Shown piece after piece: positions 39,770 to 49,808 of a DNA stretch of 64,000 bases (position 1 is its first letter; every line of letters starts with the position of its first letter). Both the position numbers and the translations under genes were made by a program. The notes under the pieces were generated by a model. It had not been told where the DNA came from, did no database searches, and was given only the letters and a program-made list of their open reading frames with translations. This stretch comes from Mesodorylaimus sp. YZB2_4 (taxonomy: Eukaryota; Nematoda; Enoplea; Dorylaimida; Dorylaimidae): positions 1 to 64,000 of the forward strand of contig JASANH010000395.1 of the NCBI GenBank assembly GCA_030248295.1. The letters run 5' to 3'.

Positions 39770-41900
39770 TATTGTGACAGCTAAGACACAGGACTCTTCC
39801 TGTGTTTCCAGACCAAGAGCGGGGAAGCCAGAAAAATACAAGACCTCGAAAAGTCATGAATTCAAGCAGTGCCTGGGAAAGTCAGTGCGAATAAGAATTT
39901 GTGGGCAGAAATAAGGAAAACCGTAGAGTCTGCATGTTAGTGGTTCAAATTTTAAATCCCCAGCCTTACACGTGGTTTTTAATCATGTTTTGAATCAGTT
40001 TATTTGTGTAGCTAAAAATAATTTGGCAATCGTGTCAATAGTGTAAAAATAGTGTAAAAACAGGGAAAAATGTTCCCCCGCTCTGAACTGGCAAAGTGTG
40101 ATCATGTTATGATCAGTACCGCAGTTAAAATATTTTCTAGGCCAGAATGTTTGAATTCGAAAAATTTCTTGCAGATTGATTATTCAGAGAATCAGAAACT
40201 AAATTCCACGAATGGGTTTTTTTAGAATAATACGTATTAGAATAATAAATCTGTAATAGAAGTTTGCATTTATAAAATCAAATATTAGTCTTTAATTTAT
40301 GGTGCTCAACAAACCCTGGATGTTACTCTCTGTGCGAAAAAGTCAGTAGCCATGCTCCCCTACCACCTGATCTATTACTGTAATGTTTTTCTAGCTTTCA
40401 TTTCCCAATTTGTCTAACTGGAGAATTTTGTTTGAATCAAGATCAAAGCGGTGCCTACAGTATCCTGATTATCATGCATTTCGAGGCTGGAAAGCCCATA
40501 GTTGTGATGTATACCGTTTCACTATTTTTTTCGCTTTTTATAATTTCCGAATAAAAAAAGGTGATGGAAAGGGAAAATCAACCAGAATTAAGAAATCTGT
40601 CATTAGCCTTTCACACAAAATCTATGTAATACCAGGTTTTTTAATAAGATTACTTTCTGGAAATTGTATCGAAACCTTAATATTAGGTTTGAAGTAGAGG
40701 ATTCACAGTAAAGCCTTCCAGTCTGCAAAACTTCCTGAAATCAAGGAAATGGTGTATTAAAGAACCCTTGGAAAATTCTATAAGTAAAATCAATGGTTCT
40801 AAAACAACTTCTGTGTGTCCTCTCTATTGCTATTGGAGCACTAGCAAAGTCAACATTGACTTTTTCGCTGCGCTGTGAAACTGTACTAGGATCCTCAGCT
40901 ACGCAGGAACTGATGAAACAGTACATGTAGATTAAAAACTGGAATACTTTTGCACAAAACTACACTACATGAACATAATAAGAGAAGCACACCTGATGGG
41001 TTATAGATCTTGGATGGGGCCGACTAGTACAGAACTTGGTCCCTGGGTAGCTGTTTGGTCTTTATCGTAAGACGTGCATGTAACCAGGAATGTTGTGACC
41101 AGCCTCCATTACTAAATTTTGATGGCTGAAGAATTCAGTGATAGTCCCAATTAGTTATCACAGGGTTCCCACCCCCTAAGATCCTCGAAAAAACTCTTGA
41201 AATTTGACCTTTATCTCTGGAATCCTTGGAATCAGCTAATATTCTGCTTCCCTTCTCTTTAAAAGTTTGCATTCTCCGTCAAAAATTAGTCTTTTGTATG
41301 ATGCTCGAGAAAGTTTGGTTGTTATCTCAGTGAGAAAAAGTCAGGAGCCATGCTCACCTTCCACCTAGCCAAATAAAGTTTTTACTGCAGACAAGGATTC
41401 CCGCATGTTCAATCGTGATAATCTGTATAACCAGCCATCAATCTACTTTTGTGCGGGTTGGGCAGTCCAAATGGTAGGCAGACCTGCTGAATAATTTGAG
41501 TGGGTTTCTCATATTCAGTAACGCTGGGATGTAGAATCCTATCTTTTGATGGGTCTCTCTTTACCTATTTTCAATTGAGGCAGCGAACTGCTTGCCTTAA
41601 AAAAGTTTTTTTCTTACTGCAGGCAAAGTTCCAGGAGTAGAGTGCGGTACGGGTACTTTACTCTATTATTGACATTGTTGGTATGGCATCGAGGAGTGGC
41701 TGTGCATCGCTAACTGCATGGCTACCAGAGCAATTTTCCTCGATTTGATCGACGAATGCGAGCAAATGGTCCTCTTTCTAAGGCGATTTGATGATCTGAG
41801 GCGATGATCGACATTAATGCCAATAGCGACAATGAGTAAAAGTTCTCCAAGAAATGTGGCGTGAGGGGGGGGGGGGAGAAGTGGCAAATAGATTCTGGCT
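39770..41900. other. About 2.1 kb with no recognised gene
   Basis: AT-rich unique DNA. Two similar passages (CAAACCCTGGATGTTACTCTCTGTG... near 40309 and GAGAAAGTTTGGTTGTTATCTCAGTG... near 41306, each followed by AAAAAGTCAG.AGCCATGCTC) suggest a diverged internal duplication about 1 kb apart. Confidence 0.4.
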
Positions 41901-41902
41901 AG

Positions 41903-42330
41903 GGGCCATCCACAAAGGACGTCCAGCAAAAAACCCTTTTTTGACTCTCCCTATCCGCCTTCCGTCCATTTCGCCTTGACTCGCCTATCCCCCCCTCCCC
42001 ATACATAGCAGATATTTAATTCTAAAAATCATGGCTCCCAGCATCGACCAATCCACCAAAACGATGGGCGTCGGTCTTCACTCTGATCTGACTGCTGCAT
42101 CTGCCAGATTGCTAACTAAAATTTTTCGCCTCGTAGTGCTTGAAGTGTGCCCGTAGTGCCTCGTAGTGCGTGAAAATAATGATGTCTATGTACAATTGAT
42201 AAATCATAATTTTTCTCCTAAATTAGTATTGAATCCCGCTTCAGGTGCATGTTAGTTGTGCTGACTTTTCGAAAAGGTCATAGACAGTGACTGCGAGAAA
42301 ACAGGCTTGCAAGAGGGCGGGCTGGTGAGG
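41903..42330. repeat. GGGGCCATCCA-family element, copy related to 61373-61860
   Basis: It begins GGGGCCATCCACAAAGGACG and shares several blocks with 61373-61860 (CCCAGCATC, TGATCTGACTGCTGCATC, GAATCCCGCTT). The 61-kb copy is flanked by an inverted terminus; here only one end is recognisable, so this copy is probably truncated. Confidence 0.65.
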
Positions 42331-42834
42331 GCATAGTGCCAAAGACGTCACCCCTTTTCTATCTCATCGTCGTGTCGTGTGGTGAAATGAGACCAGCAAG
42401 ATAATGCGACAGCGGGGCCATTCTCCTCTCAACAGCATTCTAAGCAGATTGTCCTGAAAAGAAATGGCATTCATGGGGGCCGTGTAGTACATGTGCCACA
42501 CCAACAACGATATCTCAACAGCCTGATGTCGTAAGGTAATGAAGTTTTGTTTCTTAGTGTAACTTTACTCTAGATTAAGTTCTTCCGGAGGAATTTCCAA
42601 AATCTATCCGTTCGGGCTCCACTCATACTAGGGGCGGACCTGACTAGGGGTGCGAGGGCGGAAATCTCGACCTGGTTATCTATTTTCGCTATAACTCGCG
42701 GACCGTGCGGTCAAACCCGATGAAATTTGGTATGAATATGAGGGAATAGTTGGGGAAGGTGTGTACCGAAAATCTTTTCAAAATTTTCACTATTCTTCTA
42801 TGGGCAGAAACGTGCCGCGTCATATATATATGTA

Positions 42835-42905
42835 TGTATGTAGAAGACATGAAGATACCAACATCAAGTTATCAGAACAATTCCACGAACAAAAGACAGA
42901 ATGAA
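42835..42905. repeat. Dispersed repeat piece, inverted copy at 53398-53466
   Basis: About 70 bp (GAAGATACCAACATCAAGTT...GACAGAATGA) match the complement of 53398-53466 with few differences. The two copies flank the Gypsy element in opposite orientations. Confidence 0.8.
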
Positions 42906-42919
42906 CCCAGGAAACCAGT

Positions 42920-43259
42920 TGTAATAGTCGACAACTTGCTAGCGTCGAAACGTTTACTCAAGTCCCCAAGCATATGAAATACGGCAGTGTACATATAAGG
43001 TTAAAACATCATCGCAACTGGTTACAGGCGGGTCATTCTCGACCATTGTCCGCAATCGATAATGGCGGACAATGGCGGTCCATATACGGCTCGTTGGTTT
43101 GCATAGCGCCGCATGGGGTGAGCGAGGTGCGGCCTAACACTAATTCCTACGCGGACACGCACTTACATACTTACGTTTACGAAGGACATTAATGATCATA
43201 CACGTACTGTACAGCATCTAGGCTTACTGTACGAGCTAGGAGGAGGTATATCTATTACA
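42920..43259 (-). repeat. Gypsy LTR (3' LTR in element orientation)
   Basis: On the plus strand it runs TGTAATAGTCGAC...ATCTATTACA, giving TG...CA ends and short inverted termini (TGTAATAG/CTATTACA). It differs from the other LTR at only a handful of bases (for example GCGTC/ACCTC near the start and ACATA/ACAAA). Confidence 0.95.
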
Positions 43260-43270
43260 TTCTCCCGGGC
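43260..43270 (-). promoter_or_regulatory. Candidate polypurine tract
   Basis: Minus strand GCCCGGGAGAA lies directly before the 3' LTR, the position required for plus-strand priming. It is short and includes pyrimidines, so it is a weak example. Confidence 0.5.
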
Positions 43271-43273
43271 GGG

Positions 43274-45100
43274 TCACGAGTTTGCTCCTGCCGAGTGGCC
43301 CGGAATTTGTCGTGGTCGCAGATTGTAGTGTCGCACAGTTGAGCTCGGGGGTTGTCGTTTGATCGTCGGCTTCCGGTTGGTCGTGACGGTGGTAGGTTCC
43401 GTGGCGGTTGGTGTTGGTGGTGGCTGTGGCGTTGGGTCTTGGAGATGGCGCGGTCGTGGCGGTGGTGCTGGTTTAGTACGATTGACGTGGATCCAGGCTG
43501 TCCAGAATTTGGAGTGTCGAACCGAAATGTTTGGGCCACGGACATCCTTTATGACAAACGGTCCTGTCCAGCGGTTTTGTAACGCTTTACTTGTGCCAGT
43601 TTTCGCGGCTTGGTTTTCGACCAACACTTTGTCACCCGGCCGATAGTGATGCATTCGCGCGGTCTTGTCGTATTGTTTCTTTCTGTTTGTGCTGCGCGTG
43701 CACAATGTTTGCGTGAGCTGTCTCGTGTGATTTCGTTAATAGTGCTTTCACGGTTTCTGCATAGCTGTCCATGTCAACTAAATATGGTTGCGGTTGAGGC
43801 GGCATTTGAAACGCTCCAGGGGTTCGGGGGGTTCTGCCGAAGTTAAGTTCGAACGGCGAATATTTGGAGGACGCGGTAACAGACGTATTATGAGCATATA
43901 CCGTATATGGCAACAGTTCGTCCCACATTACCTGCATATCGGGGTTACGTTTGGTGCGAGCGTATATGCGCAGCATGGTGCCCAGACTTCGATGCCATCG
44001 TTCGATCAGGCCGTCTCCTTGAGGGTGATAAATGGATGAGTAGTTGTGCGTGATGCCAAAAATTTCGCAGACGTCCTTCAGCGTGCTGGCGCGAAGGTTA
44101 CTTCCATTATCGGAAATGAGGCGTTTTGGTGGTCCGTGCCGCAGTACGACTAATTCAATGAATGCTTTTGTCAAGGTTGTGGTGGTGACGTCGGGTACGG
44201 CGATTGCTTCGACATAACGTGTGAGATAATCGATGAAACTGATCGTGAAGCGATTGCCCGTTTGTGTATGACCCTTGATTGGGCCTTTGATATCGACTGC
44301 TACGAGTTCCCATGGTGTGGTTGGAGGTGGGATCAGACATAACGGCGCCTTAATATAGTTTCGTGGTGCTTTCTGTTTTGCGCACTCAAGACATGTACTG
44401 CAGTATTCCTTGATATCTTTGGGCATTGTGGGCCAAAAAAATAGCGGTTTCAAGCGAGCGACGGTTTTCTGTGTGGCCATGTGTCCACAGAATGGGCTGT
44501 CGTGATAGAGCCGTAGAATTGCTGGCACTAAGGTGGATGGTACGCATAAACGTTTTTCGATGTCGCTGACGCAGTGGTACAGGAGCCCATTTTTAAACTG
44601 AAAATTGTTATTTTCGTGTGGGTTTCCATTCCTTTCTTTTTCGATAATTTCTTGGATGATGATGCCGAAAATACGATCTCGTCTTTGTGCTGCAGCCCAT
44701 TCTTCCCAGTCCACAACTGGAGCCAGTAATTGCGGTAACCCTGCAATAATAGTGTTTGTCCATTTTTCTGTGGGCTTGGTTTCTGGCCATTCTGCTTGTG
44801 TTGTGCTATTAGGGGCGGATGGCGACTGTGCTGCCCCAAGTGCGCCGGGTAAATAAGTTTGAACAAACGAGTGTGCGTTCTGTAATGCCGCCCACAGATA
44901 ATTTGACCATTTCTTCCGCTGGAATAGCTGTGGTGACCTGATTTGGTTCCTCTGACTGATGATCCGTGGGGCATATTGGTGGTCATGACAAGGGGTCGGC
45001 ATTATTTCTGTTTCCAGGTCGGTATTGGAACGTGATCTTATATTGCTGTACTAGCATACCCCATCGTGCCAATCGTGGGTTTGAGTGTTGTTTTTCGGAG
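43274..45100 (-). pseudogene. Gypsy integrase
   Basis: The main frame (45002-43632) holds the HHCC zinc-binding region (LRLYHDSPFCGH ... CSTCLECAK) and the catalytic core (AVDIKGPIKG, ISDNGSN, GDGLIERWHRSLGTM) with D, D and E in order. A frameshift near 43690 moves the C-terminus to the frame 43705-43274, which has a GPY/F-like motif (NRWTGPFVI) and a Pro-rich tail. At the 5' side a frameshift or stop near 44993 separates it from RNase H. Integrase would insert the reverse-transcribed DNA with the observed 4-bp duplication. Confidence 0.85.
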
Positions 45101-45118
45101 ATACTTTTAAGAGCCTGG

Positions 45119-47626
45119 TTATCCGTGACGACCGTGATTTCTTGTCCATATAAAAGCGGTACGGAAGTGCTCTAAACTGGCTACGATCGCCAATGCTTCC
45201 AATTCCCATATGGCGTAGTTTCTTTCGTGCTTGTTCAGTGCCCTTGCGTAGTACGCCACTGGGTGATTCCCGTCGGGGTATGGTTGGGATAGTACGGATC
45301 CCAAGCCCGTGATTGAGCTATCTGTTTGTAGAATCCATGGCTTTTTGAAATTCGGATGTGCTAAAATTGGCGCGTTCACGAGAGACTCTTTTATTTTCCA
45401 AAATGCTTGGTCTTGCTGCTGCCCCCATTCGAACGGTGTATTTTTGCATAGCAGTTTGTGCAGTGGGCGAGCGAGCGATGCGAAATTTTTGATAAAACGT
45501 TTGTAATAGACTGGCAACCCCAGGAATGATCGCAACTCTGTTGCTTTTTTGGGTGGCTCACATGTTTTAATCTTTTCGATTTTCTGGGGATCGGGCTGGA
45601 CACCATTCTGGCTGATCTGATAGCCGAGGTACCGCACTTCTTCGCATAGGAACTGACATTTTTCAGGGCGTAGTTTCAGTCCCGCTTCATACAACCGTTC
45701 CAGGATGGCCTCCAGACGCTCATTGTGTTCTTGCATTGTACGGCCGAATATGAGAATATCGTTCAAATAGGTCAGACACGTCTTGACTTGCATCCCAGCA
45801 AGGATGAGGTCCATTAGTGACTGAAAAGTGGCTGGTGCCCCTGTTAGTCCAAAAACCATGCGCGTTGGCTGATAGTGGCCTGTGTGTGTGACAAATGCTG
45901 CTTTTTGTTGTGCACTATCGGATAGTGGTATTTGTAGGTACCCCCAAGCTTGATCTAACGACGTGAAGTACTGGCTTTCGCCGACAGCATCGATCAGATC
46001 GTCGATCCGTGGCATTGGGTATGCATTATATTTCGTTCGAGCGTTGAGACGTCTCAGGTCGCAGCATATGCGGAACGTTTTGTCCTTCTTGGGGACTACC
46101 ACGATGGGGCTTGCGTATGGGCTATCGGATACCTTGATCCATCCTAAGTCAAGTTGTTCCTTGATTTGTTTTTCTACTTCTTCGCGTAAGACTGGTGGTA
46201 ATCGATGTGGGGGCTGTCGAAATGGTGGGTTATTGCCCGTATCGATCTCGTGCTGAACGAGTGGGCAAAATCCAATGTCGTTTTTGCTGCGTGCATAGAG
46301 CCATGGAAATTTTGCCAGTATCTGCAAGAGTGTTTCTTTTTGTTCCTCAGTTGCTTTTGATTTATCCCATTTTACAGTTTGTGTTAGCCATGCGTAGACT
46401 TTCGAATCGGGCTTATCGCGTTTTCGATGCTGAGGTGCTGTTGGATTGTTTGTCATTTTCGGCTCGTGATTTGGTTCGTCAGAAATGGTTAGCGCCGCAA
46501 CTTCGTTGGTAATTGTGGTGACTGTACCGATACGACTGTTTGCATAGACTGTAGCGTCTGTGCGTCCGACGTTCGTGATTTCGACGAGTATTTTGCCGTC
46601 TTGGACTTTTGAAACTGTCCTGGCGTAGCGTAGGCCCCTTGAGTCCTGGTTGCTATGGGGCTCAAACATGATTGTGGCGCCGTTTGGGGTGGAGACGGAC
46701 AAAACAAAGTACTGTGTATGCTGCCCAGGTATCGTGAATGTATTCGCAACTTTTGCAATTTCTTCGTCGATTATTAGCTCGACTCCTCTGAGCTCGAGAG
46801 TCCATGCCCCACCCAGGTCCAGTGTTTTGTTGTTAAAATCGAAGGCTGCGTTCGGAAACCGATACAGAAAATCAGTTCCGAGGATCACGGGTGCCACCAA
46901 GTCTTCGGCGACTAGTGCAACGATTGTTTGCCTATGGCCTTCTATGTCGATGTCTAGTGCTGTCATTCCTGCTAACTTGAGTTCTTCACCGTTTGCTACC
47001 TTTGGCCCGTCTGGTGCTGCGAATAGCGGGTATGCGATTCCGAGCGACTGCATGAATTTGAATGTATTATGCGCCAGCAACGTCACGCAGGAACCTGTGT
47101 CCCATAATGCCATAGCGCCTGGTTTACCATTTATTGTGACGACGCTCCAAGGTATTTGTGGTTTCGCGTTTTGTAGACTGTGTACTCTGTATACGTCGTC
47201 GACAGTTTGTGCTTGACGTGTTCCTGACTCCCGGGGACTCTGCCAGTGTAAGGCTGGGTAAAGCGGTTTGCTTTTTGGTTGTTTCATTTGGACCACTAAG
47301 TCAGCGATGGTAAGTGTCGTTGGGCCTTTCCAATGGCTGTAGTCGTTTGAGGACGGAAGCGCCGGGGCCGATGCTTTGTGCGCTACTAGTGCTGGCGTGG
47401 ATCCATAGTTTGTCTGGGCTCCTTCTGATAATCTGCATGTCGGTGTATCCGGTGTTGATGCAGCGATTTGCGGTTCTTGTTCTGGGTCGGTGTGATCCGC
47501 GTCTGTGTGCCAGTCTCTGTTGCATCCATAGCAGTGTAAGAACAAATAAATGGCGAAGATAATAGCTCCAAGAACGAATAAGATTATGACGGTGGTGATG
47601 ATGGAATGCAGTGGCCCTCCTAACAA
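45119..47626 (-). CDS. Env transmembrane tail joined to protease, reverse transcriptase and RNase H
   Basis: This 835-codon frame starts with a transmembrane segment (TTVIILFVLGAIIFAIYLFL, residues ~11-30) and a Cys tail that is the natural C-terminus of the upstream envelope. It then continues in frame into an aspartic protease (ALWDTGSCVTLLAHN), RT blocks (WIKVSDSPYASPIVVVPKKD, GLTGAPATFQSLMD) and RNase H (ILQTDSSITGLGSVLSQ). The RT catalytic box reads TYLNDILIF, that is Y-L-N-D, where Gypsy elements have Y-x-D-D; the first Asp is lost, which should abolish polymerisation. A frameshift near 45160 cuts RNase H before its last motif, and the next frame continues TVVTDNQAL. The fused Env-Pol layout is unlike the usual gag-pol-env. 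Confidence 0.85.
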   Translation of the reverse strand: MLGGPLHSIITTVIILFVLGAIIFAIYLFLHCYGCNRDWHTDADHTDPEQEPQIAASTPDTPTCRLSEGAQTNYGSTPALVAHKASAPALPSSNDYSHWKGPTTLTIADLVVQMKQPKSKPLYPALHWQSPRESGTRQAQTVDDVYRVHSLQNAKPQIPWSVVTINGKPGAMALWDTGSCVTLLAHNTFKFMQSLGIAYPLFAAPDGPKVANGEELKLAGMTALDIDIEGHRQTIVALVAEDLVAPVILGTDFLYRFPNAAFDFNNKTLDLGGAWTLELRGVELIIDEEIAKVANTFTIPGQHTQYFVLSVSTPNGATIMFEPHSNQDSRGLRYARTVSKVQDGKILVEITNVGRTDATVYANSRIGTVTTITNEVAALTISDEPNHEPKMTNNPTAPQHRKRDKPDSKVYAWLTQTVKWDKSKATEEQKETLLQILAKFPWLYARSKNDIGFCPLVQHEIDTGNNPPFRQPPHRLPPVLREEVEKQIKEQLDLGWIKVSDSPYASPIVVVPKKDKTFRICCDLRRLNARTKYNAYPMPRIDDLIDAVGESQYFTSLDQAWGYLQIPLSDSAQQKAAFVTHTGHYQPTRMVFGLTGAPATFQSLMDLILAGMQVKTCLTYLNDILIFGRTMQEHNERLEAILERLYEAGLKLRPEKCQFLCEEVRYLGYQISQNGVQPDPQKIEKIKTCEPPKKATELRSFLGLPVYYKRFIKNFASLARPLHKLLCKNTPFEWGQQQDQAFWKIKESLVNAPILAHPNFKKPWILQTDSSITGLGSVLSQPYPDGNHPVAYYARALNKHERNYAIWELEALAIVASLEHFRTAFIWTRNHGRHG

Positions 47627-49669
47627 CTTATTTACTGATTACGCTCCATTTTTGGCTATGCCTAAAACCGATTTTCCTATACCGTCGCCTGCTCCTGTTA
47701 GAATCCTATCTTTTCTATAATTCGCTTGCTTTTCTGTCCGAATTCGGTGAGCTTAAACCGCAATGTGCAGACACAGTGGCGCACATAAAAGGGTGCTCAT
47801 TATTATAAGACACCTGTATTTTGCATACTTGATTTATCAGTTGGCTCAGAACTACGAATTCGTGGAGCTAGAACTCATAATTGTATGAACAGTGCAGACT
47901 TTAGGGTTTTAATGTGGATGGTGCGAAGCCTCCTCAATTAAATCACCAAGCCTCGATCGCATTTACCCGCTGCGAGGGGAAACTGGGCTGATGAACTAAT
48001 TTTGGTGCATTATTGAATTACTTGGTCATAATTATAGGACAGCTTATTTACTGATTCCGCTCCATTTTTGGCTATACCTCCAAACAATTTTCCGATACCG
48101 TCGCCTGCTCCTGTAAGAACGTTGCCTTTGCCGTTTCCTACACCACTTAGAGTTTGGTACACTGCGTCGGGGTTCCATGACATATCAGCTGTGTATCTTA
48201 TGACTCTATCCCATGCTTGTGCGATGCGTCCCGTATGTGTTGCATAGTGTCTAAGCATTTGGATTGCGCTTTCGACGCCCAGTAGTTGATCATGAAACAA
48301 GGCCGGTTGATCGAACAGAAACGGTTGCGATTTGTCTTTCCATGCGAGTTCGATCACCAATGGTGTTACTACTGCTGGGCCGGTTTTGGTGTACCAATGC
48401 GTGTTCTTCTGGAACCTACCGATTATGTGATGGTATTGTTGTGTGTTGGGTCGTAAGGTCTTTAGTGCCAGGGATTACCAAGTGAGTGAGATTGCCAATG
48501 CGCACGGGTAATTCTGCATAGCAGGTATCATTGATCTTGTATGACCAATATATTTGAGAACTTCGATTTACGGCTACGGATTTACATTGCCATATGAGTA
48601 ATGCTTCCCCTGCAAAGGCAGCATGAATGTCCGTGCGCTGCAATAGGGCTCTTGCTCCTAGGGTGGCATCCAACCGAAGTAGTTGCCAGATGATCTGTAA
48701 CTGTCGGGCTGCTGTTTTGCAGAGTTCCATCCAAACTTGGCGGAAGTTCGCTTGCTCGAGTTCCAGTATTCTGAGTTCTAAGTATTGCAGTTTTGGGTTT
48801 TCTGGGTCAGGAGGTTCGAGCATTTGTCGCTTTTGCCGAGTTGAGGCTGTTATGCTTGTCATGTGTTGCGTCAATGCAGGTGATCGTAGATAGACACCTT
48901 GTATCGTTTTATGCATGTGTGTTTGATTGCATAGTGTGCTGGGTCCACCGTAAGTCAACGCTGCTTGCAGCGAGTCAATAATGATCGCTTTGTCGTTTAT
49001 TTTTAGCGTGACATCCTCTTTATATATCAATGGGCAAAAGTGCGTAAATACATTCTCTTTCCAAACCACAGTGTTATGTTTGGTCACACATGCTGTCATA
49101 TTCGCTTCGCAGTTCGATAGATCATCCAAGTCGCTCCATATGGCGTGCCCGTCATTTGTTGCGACTGATCCGAGCTCTAGAATGAAATTACTGCTTGTTT
49201 GGCAGACTTCCTTGCAACACCATGTGGATCCTATTTCCAAAGTGTCATTCGTTCCCCATACGCCGTCATCTAACTGCAATATGATTTTGCCTTTGATTTG
49301 ACGGTACTTCCATGCGAATTGGCATTCAAGAGGGTCTGTTGGTATGATGCGTCTAGAGTTAATGCGTTCTGATCTCCAGCCCAGGAATGCGACCGTGGAG
49401 CAGACGGTATGTTCCACCCAAGAGCATTTTGCAGCGGGGACTTGATCTGGTGTATCCCTGTGGACCCAAACTTCTGCTCTCATGGATGCGACAGTCTCGG
49501 AGAGCTCCCTTGGGGCTGTACATGTTATGTTTGTTGGGACAGCTATTGCCGTAGCGCTCATCGATGCTCCACACAAGTAGTACTCTTCTATCTGTTGTTG
49601 GTGTTGGTGTTGTTGGTATGCTGTCTAGGCATAGGCACAATGCTAATCCCATGATGGCCCATATCGGTG
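47540..49669 (-). pseudogene. Envelope-like glycoprotein located between gag and pol
   Basis: The largest frame (49576-48416, 386 codons) is Cys-rich with several N-x-S/T sites, a furin-like site (STRQKRQ) followed by a heptad-like region (LQYLELRILELEQANF), and a LIWQC motif shared with the other envelope in this window. A frameshift near 48420-48440 shifts it to 48360-48010 (membrane-proximal helices). After the duplication it reaches the transmembrane segment at the start of the pol frame. A hydrophobic N-terminal stretch (IMGLALCLCLDS) in another frame near 49650 is a candidate signal peptide. The gene lies only ~150 bp after gag. Origin (chuvirus-like, gB-like or other) is a guess; domain order fits a virus-derived fusion protein. 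Confidence 0.7.
47628..48118 (-). repeat. 77-bp direct duplication bracketing a ~340-bp insert in the envelope gene
   Basis: Copies 47628-47704 and 48042-48118 are about 88% identical and encode the same envelope segment (LTGAGDGIGK ... IAKNGA) twice. The second copy in element orientation carries a TAA where the first has GAA. The intervening sequence has no domain. Removing one copy with the insert joins the ectodomain to the transmembrane segment in register. Confidence 0.75.
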
Positions 49670-49808
49670 CTGTATAATGCCTAATACGCTTCCCTGCTGG
49701 ATTATACCTTTTGCTAGGTTCTTGCAGACCTGACGGATCTGGCCGGCTCCGCTTCGACGACCCTTGTCGGTTGTACGTTTCTTCCCATCGTCCGTAAAGA
49801 CGTCGGCT

